The translations under genes and the position numbers were made by a program. From Chromatiales bacterium (GTDB lineage Bacteria; Pseudomonadota; Gammaproteobacteria; Steroidobacterales; GCA-2729495), in contig JAUWKW010000024.1 of assembly GCA_030614035.1 (NCBI GenBank), positions 1 through 11,397 of the forward strand: 11,397 bases of DNA, given 5' to 3'. The notes beneath the pieces are model-generated. The model saw only the letters and a program-made list of their open reading frames with translations, had not been told where the DNA came from and searched no databases. This document shows, in pieces, positions 6,602-11,397 of the stretch (position 1 is the stretch's first letter; each line of letters opens with the position of its first letter).

Positions 6602-6640
6602 TACGGGTGCTCGGGGAACCGAGCTGCCGTATCTTCTTAT
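6602..6640 (+). terminator. Stem-loop with T-rich tail after acpP (possible partial terminator)
   Basis: A 5-bp outer stem (TACGG/CCGTA), a 2x2 mismatch and a 6-bp inner stem (GCTCGG/CCGAGC) are capped by a GGAA tetraloop of the stable GNRA class, spanning 6602-6631. The next bases to 6640 (TCTTCTTAT) are T-rich but not a continuous run. It starts 8 bases after the acpP stop and ends before the fabF ribosome site. A leaky intrinsic terminator or an mRNA-stabilising hairpin both fit. Confidence 0.55.
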
Positions 6641-6656
6641 CCAATGGGTGACCACA

Positions 6657-7901
6657 ATGACCAGGCGGGTTGTTGTAACCGGTACAGGGATCATTGCTCC
6701 CGTCGGTAACGATACCGATTCGGCCTGGGAGCATGTTGTCAATGGCCGCAGCGGTATTGCCCCGATCCTGGACAGCGAGTTCGACGTCAGCAAGTTCTCG
6801 ACACGCTTCGGCGGCTGTATCAAAAACTTCGATCCAACCGAATACATGCCGGCTAAAGAAGTCCGCAAAATCGATACATTCATGGTCTACGGCATTGCTG
6901 CAGCGCGCGAGGCGATCGAGAATGCCGGGCTAGAGTTCGATGAGACCAATATCGACCGGATTGGTGTCGCGATGGGGTCAGGAATCGGCGGCATCGATAC
7001 AATCCATAAGAACTGTGAAAAGTACATCGCAGGCGGTCCACGCAAGATATCCCCATTTTTTATTCCCGGCAGCATCATCAATATGGTGTCCGGACACTTG
7101 TCAATTCGTTACGGATTGCGTGGACCCAACATTGCGCTGGTAACGGCTTGCACGACCTCGACACACTGCATCGGAATCGCCGCGCGCACCATCGCTTATG
7201 GCGACGCGGACGCAATGTTGGCCGGCGGTTCAGAATACGCCACGACGCCCATGGGTATTGGTGGTTTCTGTGCAGCTCGCGCACTGTCAACAAGAAATGA
7301 CGATCCCGAGGCGGCGAGCCGGCCGTGGGACGCCGACCGGGACGGTTTTGTCCTCAGCAATGGGGCCGGGTGCCTGGTGCTGGAAGAACTGGAATTTGCA
7401 AAACAACGCGGTGCCAACATCATGGCGGAAGTTGCCGGTTTTGGCATGAGTGCTGACGCGCACCACATCACGGCGCCAGCGGCGGATGGTGCAGGCGCAC
7501 GCTTATGCATGGCTGCGGCCCTGGATGATGCCGGACTGGCACCTGACGGGGTGGATTACATTAATGCTCATGGCACATCGACCCAGCTGGGCGATGTTGC
7601 AGAAACCAGGGCAATCCGGGACGTGTTTGGGACGGATGCCGATCGCTTGGCCGTCAGCTCGACCAAGTCGACGACCGGACATTTGCTCGGTGCGGCAGGG
7701 GCAGTTGAAGCGATTTTCAGCGTACTCAGCTTGCGCGACCAGCTGGCACCGCCGACGATCAATCTGGAAACTCCCGATCCCGACTGTGACCTGGACTACG
7801 TTCCCAATGAGGCGCGGGAGATGACAATTCGGGCAGTGCTGACAAACTCATTCGGTTTCGGTGGCACCAACGGCAGCCTGATATTTAAAGCTTTGGATTA
7901 G
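6657..7901 (+). CDS. fabF: 3-oxoacyl-[acyl-carrier-protein] synthase II FabF
   Basis: FabF condenses malonyl-ACP with acyl-ACP to elongate fatty acids. From the ATG at 6657 the product has 414 residues: [17 protein letters not shown], the nucleophile Cys165 in [11 protein letters not shown], His305 in [11 protein letters not shown], Lys337 and His342 in [17 protein letters not shown], and the gating loop [14 protein letters not shown]. The Cys-His-His triad and overall similarity to E. coli FabF ([32 protein letters not shown]) separate it from FabB. A GTG at 6648 is in frame but would add only three residues and has no ribosome site, while ATG 6657 has GGTGA about five bases away. The gating segment reads [14 protein letters not shown], with His where E. 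coli has Tyr. Confidence 0.97.
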   Translation: MTRRVVVTGTGIIAPVGNDTDSAWEHVVNGRSGIAPILDSEFDVSKFSTRFGGCIKNFDPTEYMPAKEVRKIDTFMVYGIAAAREAIENAGLEFDETNIDRIGVAMGSGIGGIDTIHKNCEKYIAGGPRKISPFFIPGSIINMVSGHLSIRYGLRGPNIALVTACTTSTHCIGIAARTIAYGDADAMLAGGSEYATTPMGIGGFCAARALSTRNDDPEAASRPWDADRDGFVLSNGAGCLVLEELEFAKQRGANIMAEVAGFGMSADAHHITAPAADGAGARLCMAAALDDAGLAPDGVDYINAHGTSTQLGDVAETRAIRDVFGTDADRLAVSSTKSTTGHLLGAAGAVEAIFSVLSLRDQLAPPTINLETPDPDCDLDYVPNEAREMTIRAVLTNSFGFGGTNGSLIFKALD

Positions 7902-7919
7902 CACCCGAGTTGGAACTTC

Positions 7920-9305
7920 GTGGCCGAGAGTTCGGGTAATCTCGTGAAAGCTTCCTCACCCATCGTCAGTCAAATTCCTGCATCGATAGATCTGCTTGAT
8001 CTGCATCGCCGCGACCCTGACCGGTACCCATTTCTGTTGGAAAGTTCGGCGTCGGGCGAGCCACTGGGACGCTATGATGTTTTGTTTGCATTTCCCGGGC
8101 CGACATTGCTGCTGGACGCGGATTACCGGCTGTCAGGACCGGGTGCCGGTAAAAGCACCCGTTTCCTGGAAGCTCTGGATCGTTGGTGGCTCGATACCGG
8201 CAACGGATTGAGTCCCAAACCGGAGCCTTTTACCGGCGGATGGTTTGTGTATCTCGGTTACGAACTCGCCCAGGAAATCGAGCCGAGTCTGGCGCTGCAG
8301 GGTGAGCCCGGTGTGCCGGTTGCGTTTGCGACCCGCGTGCCTGCAGCCGTCGTCCGCGACCGCGTGCAAGGCAAAGCGTGGATCGTTGCCGAACCCGGCC
8401 AATCCGGCATGTTTGATTTGATCAAGGCTGACCTGCGGGACCTCGAGGAGCCTGACCCTGATCGCGTTCGATCGATTGTCGCTGGATCGGTAATTGAGGA
8501 GCCACCGGAACGGTTCCTTGCAGCCGTTCAGAAGGCTCAGACTCATATCGCCCGGGGTGATATTTACCAGGCCAATCTATCCCGCGTGTGGCGCACTCAA
8601 CTTCAACCGGACGTTCGTGCTGGCGATCTATACGCGCGGTTGCGAGAAACTAATCCGGCACCGTTCGCCGGCCTGGCTGTTAGAGACGATTTTGCGGTGA
8701 TCAGTTCATCGCCCGAACGTCTGTTGCGTCTGCGAGGAGGGCGGATCGAAACACGGCCAATAGCGGGCACGCGGCCACGCGATGAACATTCCAAGGCAAG
8801 CGATTTCAATAAAGGCGAATTTCTCGCTCACCCCAAAGAACGTGCCGAACACATCATGCTGATCGACCTTGAAAGAAACGACCTCGGTCGAATTTGCAGA
8901 CCCGGTTCAGTAAGCGTCGATGAGTTCATGACGGTCGAAACTTACGCGCACGTGCATCATATCGTTTCTACCGTGACTGGCCGACCGCGGGATAGGCTGA
9001 CACCCGGACAAATGATCAGTGCGGTATTTCCCGGGGGAAGTATCACCGGATGTCCAAAGGTGCGTTGCATGGAAATTATTCGCGATATCGAGGGGCGCCC
9101 ACGCGGTCCTTACACAGGAGCGATGGGTTATCTAAATCGGGATGGCAGTTGCGATTTCAACATCCTGATTCGGACCGTGGTGGCGAATGGTCGGAGCATC
9201 AGTGTGGCGGCAGGCAGCGGCATCGTTGCGGATTCGGATCCGTTTGCCGAGCTCGAGGAAACGCGCGCCAAGGCAATGGGTGTGCTGCTGGCGCTGGCTG
9301 CATGA
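7920..9305 (+). CDS. pabB: Aminodeoxychorismate synthase component I PabB
   Basis: PabB converts chorismate plus ammonia (from the glutaminase PabA) to 4-amino-4-deoxychorismate for folate synthesis. The 461-residue product has an N-terminal anthranilate-synthase-I-like region (about 20-150, with FLLES at 38-42) and the chorismate-binding domain (about 195-458). Motifs are RGDIYQANLSR (212-222), SSPERLL (263-269), PIAGTRPR (280-287), HIMLIDLERNDLGR (311-324), PGGSITGCPK (371-380), YTGAMGY (398-404) and AGSGIVADSDP (431-441). PGGSITG and the adjacent pabC favour PabB over TrpE. However, PIAGT has Ala282 where E. coli PabB has a lysine (PIKGT), a TrpE-like state. GTG start at 7920 with GGA five bases upstream; GTG 7944 is an alternative. 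No pabA is present here. Confidence 0.9.
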   Translation: MAESSGNLVKASSPIVSQIPASIDLLDLHRRDPDRYPFLLESSASGEPLGRYDVLFAFPGPTLLLDADYRLSGPGAGKSTRFLEALDRWWLDTGNGLSPKPEPFTGGWFVYLGYELAQEIEPSLALQGEPGVPVAFATRVPAAVVRDRVQGKAWIVAEPGQSGMFDLIKADLRDLEEPDPDRVRSIVAGSVIEEPPERFLAAVQKAQTHIARGDIYQANLSRVWRTQLQPDVRAGDLYARLRETNPAPFAGLAVRDDFAVISSSPERLLRLRGGRIETRPIAGTRPRDEHSKASDFNKGEFLAHPKERAEHIMLIDLERNDLGRICRPGSVSVDEFMTVETYAHVHHIVSTVTGRPRDRLTPGQMISAVFPGGSITGCPKVRCMEIIRDIEGRPRGPYTGAMGYLNRDGSCDFNILIRTVVANGRSISVAAGSGIVADSDPFAELEETRAKAMGVLLALAA

Positions 9306-10138
9306 TGGGGAAATGGCTGGTAAACGGCAGGGAGAGCCAAAGCATCGGAGTCGATGATCGCGGCCTGGCGTACGGGGACGGGTTGTTTGAAACCATCGCA
9401 GTCCGAGGGGGACATTGCCGCTTTTTTCCAGAGCACTTGCAAAGGTTGTTGGACGGCTGCGAACGCTTGCGCATTCCACCTCCGGATCAGGCGGTACTGC
9501 AATCAGAGGCAGCGGGGCTTGCCAAGGATTGCGATCACGGCGCTTTGAAGATCATCGTTACGCGCGGCGCCGGGCCGCGAGCTTACGCAGCTCCCAGCAA
9601 ACCGCGGCCGCTGCGAGTGCTGGGACTGGAACACACTGAGCCTGCCAGCGCAGAGGATGTTCAGCTCGGTGTGCGCGTTCGTTATTGCGAAATGCCCATC
9701 AGTCGTAATCCGGCTCTCGCGGGCCTCAAAACGCTGAATCGTCTGGAGCAGGTTCTCGCTCGCTCCGAATGGGCGAATCCGGACATTCGGGAAGGTCTGA
9801 TGCTCGACGACCGGCATAGCGTCACATGCGGTACGATGACCAACCTTTTCATGGTTTCCGACAACGTGCTAAAGACGCCGCTGCTAACCGAAGCCGGTGT
9901 AACGGGGATAATGCGCAACAAAATTATCCAGCAGGCGCTGTCGTCCGGGATCGAAACCCGTGAACTGATTATCAGCACCGATGATGTGGCCAATGCCAGC
10001 GAGGTATTTCTAAGCAATGCATTGATCGGGATTTGGCCGATCAGGGAGATCGATGGCACGGACTACGCGCGCGGACCGGTTACACTGAAGATCATGCAGG
10101 CACTACGCGCCATCGGAGTCCAGGAATGCAAGGTCTAA
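9302..10138 (+). CDS. pabC: Aminodeoxychorismate lyase PabC (class IV PLP enzyme)
   Basis: PabC releases pyruvate from 4-amino-4-deoxychorismate to give p-aminobenzoate. The 278-residue product belongs to PLP fold type IV: DDRGLAYGDGLFETIAVRGG (18-37), FFPEHLQRL (41-49), KIIVTRGAGPRAYA (83-96), the Schiff-base Lys143 in GLKTLNRLEQVLA, and DVANASEVFLSNALIGIWPI (228-247). The Glu normally five residues before the Asn of the SNLF-type motif, which contacts the PLP ring nitrogen, is Cys176 here (VTCGTMTNLF; TGC at 9827-9829). The ATG at 9302 overlaps the pabB stop (ATGA, 4 bp) without a clear ribosome site, implying coupling; ATG 9305 is equally possible. A longer open frame reaches back to 9050 inside pabB and is not the real start. 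A D-amino-acid or branched-chain transaminase is less likely given pabB next door. Confidence 0.9.
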   Translation: MMGKWLVNGRESQSIGVDDRGLAYGDGLFETIAVRGGHCRFFPEHLQRLLDGCERLRIPPPDQAVLQSEAAGLAKDCDHGALKIIVTRGAGPRAYAAPSKPRPLRVLGLEHTEPASAEDVQLGVRVRYCEMPISRNPALAGLKTLNRLEQVLARSEWANPDIREGLMLDDRHSVTCGTMTNLFMVSDNVLKTPLLTEAGVTGIMRNKIIQQALSSGIETRELIISTDDVANASEVFLSNALIGIWPIREIDGTDYARGPVTLKIMQALRAIGVQECKV

Positions 10139-11151
10139 GGCGCTGGGCCATTGTTTTCGGTGCCGTTGTATTGCTGGGATTCGCCGCAGCAATTGTTTTG
10201 CTGCGTCAGAATCTGACCGCCTCGATGTCAATTGGTGACGAGCCCGTCGTCATCGACATTGGGAGTGGCACGTCGCTGCGGGGGGTTGCGGCGCTGCTCG
10301 CCGAGCAAGGGGTTCTCAGTCATCCAAGAAGTTTCGCGCTGTACGGTCGTTTTACCGGCCGGGCGGCACGGGTCCAGGCCGGCGAATACGAGATCCACGG
10401 GGGTACCACGCCACTCGAGTTTTTGGAGCAATTGGTCAGTGGCCAGGTCAAACTGCACGCGCTGACTATCGTTGAAGGCTGGACCGTGAACGATCTACTG
10501 GTGGCCTTAAGGCGAAATCCGGCGGTGGCCCAGACGATCGAATCAGCGAATCCTGTCGTTGTGGCGGAGGCGCTAGGGCTGGACGTCGACCATGCGGAAG
10601 GACAGTTTTTTCCCGATACCTACAGGTTCCCTAAAGGTACCAGCGACATCGAGATATTGAGCCAGGCCCATGACCTGCTGCTCGAACGTCTCGATGAGGC
10701 ATGGAGATCCCGACGATCAGGGCTGCCTTTCGATACGCCCTATGATCTTCTGATCCTGGCTTCAATCGTGGAACGGGAAACCGCGTTGGATGAGGAGAGG
10801 CCTTTGGTCGCCGGCGTGTTCGTCAGACGCCTGGAAAAGCGGATGCGACTCCAGACCGACCCTACCGTGATCTATGGCCTGGGGCAGGATTTCGACGGCA
10901 ATCTGACCCGACAGCACCTGAAAAACGACACGCCGTACAATACTTACACGCGTCGTGGTTTACCGCCGACCCCGATTGGATTACCTGGCGAACTATCGCT
11001 GCGCGCAGCGGCAAATCCTGATCAAGGCGTGGCTCTGTACTTCGTCGCCACCGGTAACGACGACGGTAGCCATTTTTTTACGGCAACTCTCGAAGAACAC
11101 AATGCCGCGGTCGTGAAGTACCTGGCACGGCTTCGTGAACGCAAAGAGTAA
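10126..11151 (+). CDS. mltG: Endolytic murein transglycosylase MltG
   Basis: MltG (YceG family) cuts nascent peptidoglycan strands near the inner membrane and sets glycan chain length. The 341-residue product has a short basic N-terminus, one transmembrane helix at about 8-26 ([19 protein letters not shown]), a LysM-like region (about 40-110, [20 protein letters not shown]) and the YceG catalytic domain. The catalytic Glu216 is in ASIVERETA, followed by the diagnostic [12 protein letters not shown] (240-251), [17 protein letters not shown] and [11 protein letters not shown]. Length matches E. coli MltG. The ATG at 10126 overlaps pabC by 13 bp and has GGAG seven bases upstream; the open frame extends back to 10033 within pabC, but those residues are not family-like. 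Confidence 0.96.
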   Translation: MQGLRRWAIVFGAVVLLGFAAAIVLLRQNLTASMSIGDEPVVIDIGSGTSLRGVAALLAEQGVLSHPRSFALYGRFTGRAARVQAGEYEIHGGTTPLEFLEQLVSGQVKLHALTIVEGWTVNDLLVALRRNPAVAQTIESANPVVVAEALGLDVDHAEGQFFPDTYRFPKGTSDIEILSQAHDLLLERLDEAWRSRRSGLPFDTPYDLLILASIVERETALDEERPLVAGVFVRRLEKRMRLQTDPTVIYGLGQDFDGNLTRQHLKNDTPYNTYTRRGLPPTPIGLPGELSLRAAANPDQGVALYFVATGNDDGSHFFTATLEEHNAAVVKYLARLRERKE

Positions 11152-11167
11152 ATGATACGGAATCATT
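11151..11167 (+). other. Small hairpin in the mltG-tmk gap
   Basis: A perfect 6-bp inverted repeat (AATGAT/ATCATT) with loop ACGGA starts at the last base of the mltG stop codon. It is AT-rich, weak and not followed by T's, so it is not a terminator. It may be chance. Confidence 0.25.
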
Positions 11168-11183
11168 CACGCGGGCTGATGTT

Positions 11184-11397
11184 GTGACCGGAAAATTCAT
11201 TACCCTGGAGGGCATCGAAGGCGTTGGTAAGTCGACTCACCTGAGGTTTGTTGCATCCTGGTTACGTGAGCAGGGACATTCGGTCGTAGTGACGAGGGAA
11301 CCGGGCGGCACGCCAATCGCCGAGCAAATTCGATCTGTGATCCTGAAGGAATCGACTGACAAACTTCCACCGCTGGCGGAATTGCTATTGATGTTCG
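11184..11397 (+). CDS. tmk: Thymidylate kinase Tmk, 3' end cut by window edge
   Basis: Tmk phosphorylates dTMP to dTDP for DNA synthesis. The first 71 codons are present: [20 protein letters not shown] contains the P-loop GIEGVGKST, followed by the substrate-binding [13 protein letters not shown] motif and the family-typical AELLLMF at the edge. The GTG at 11184 gives the standard short N-terminus. The ATG five bases earlier is in another frame and stops at once. The ribosome site is weak. It follows mltG after 32 bp, the order also seen in E. coli (mltG-tmk-holB). The frame is open to the window end. Confidence 0.94.
   Translation, partial: MTGKFITLEGIEGVGKSTHLRFVASWLREQGHSVVVTREPGGTPIAEQIRSVILKESTDKLPPLAELLLMF

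Noticed and set aside
9050..9301. Upstream extension of pabC into pabB
   Set aside because: The extra residues are an alternate-frame translation of the conserved pabB 3' end; ATG 9302 gives the standard family N-terminus.
7920..9305. Assignment as anthranilate synthase component I (TrpE)
   Set aside because: PIAGT and LLES are TrpE-like, but PGGSITG and the overlapping pabC downstream favour PabB. Kept as a finding.
11151..11167. Terminator between mltG and tmk
   Set aside because: The 6-bp AT-rich stem is weak and lacks a T-run, and tmk follows closely in the same orientation.
1..11397. CRISPR arrays, tRNA/rRNA genes, insertion sequences, phage or toxin-antitoxin genes
   Set aside because: No spaced direct repeats, structural RNA patterns, transposase motifs or terminal inverted repeats were seen; nearly every base belongs to housekeeping or T2SS genes.

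Overview
The window reads as ordinary chromosomal DNA of a Gram-negative bacterium, most likely a gammaproteobacterium. The evidence is a type II secretion (T2SS) pseudopilin operon, a rhombosortase, a FabF close to the E. coli type, and the gene order fabG-acpP-fabF-pabB-pabC-mltG-tmk. The placement of pabB between fabF and pabC recalls Xanthomonadales, Chromatiales or Woeseia-like lineages, but I cannot fix the order from sequence alone. I see no mobile element, CRISPR array, tRNA or rRNA.

Left part (1-4675, minus strand): seven T2SS genes in the order gspG-H-I-J-K-L-M, with gspM cut by the left edge. Junctions are overlaps or near-contacts (4 bp overlaps at I/J, J/K and L/M, 11 bp at H/I, 1 bp gap at K/L). 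The only real gap, gspG to gspH, holds a GC-rich hairpin. The set encodes the pseudopilus (G, H, I, J, K) and two inner-membrane platform proteins (L, M). gspC, D, E and F are not upstream of gspG in this window.

Middle (4676-5416): a divergent promoter region, then a plus-strand rhombosortase. This intramembrane serine protease family is known to process GlyGly-CTERM surface proteins, many of them T2SS substrates, so it fits its divergent neighbour.

Right part (5446-11397, plus strand): a fatty-acid, folate and cell-envelope cluster. fabG, acpP and fabF supply ketoacyl-ACP reductase, the acyl carrier and the elongating ketosynthase. pabB and pabC turn chorismate into p-aminobenzoate for folate. 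mltG is the lytic transglycosylase that ends glycan strands, and tmk (cut by the right edge) makes dTDP. pabB/pabC overlap by 4 bp and pabC/mltG by 13 bp, so these are probably translationally coupled. acpP is followed by a GNRA-capped stem-loop with a T-rich tail, which could set acpP expression apart from fabF.

I did not find a convincing new biological system. The points most worth a second look are a PabC in which the near-invariant PLP-contacting glutamate is replaced by cysteine, a PabB with a TrpE-like alanine in the PIKGT motif, the rhombosortase/T2SS divergent pair, and two intercistronic hairpins sitting just after gspG and acpP. No stretch over 300 bases lacks a gene; the longest non-coding stretches are about 138 bp (4676-4813) and 134 bp (6217-6350).
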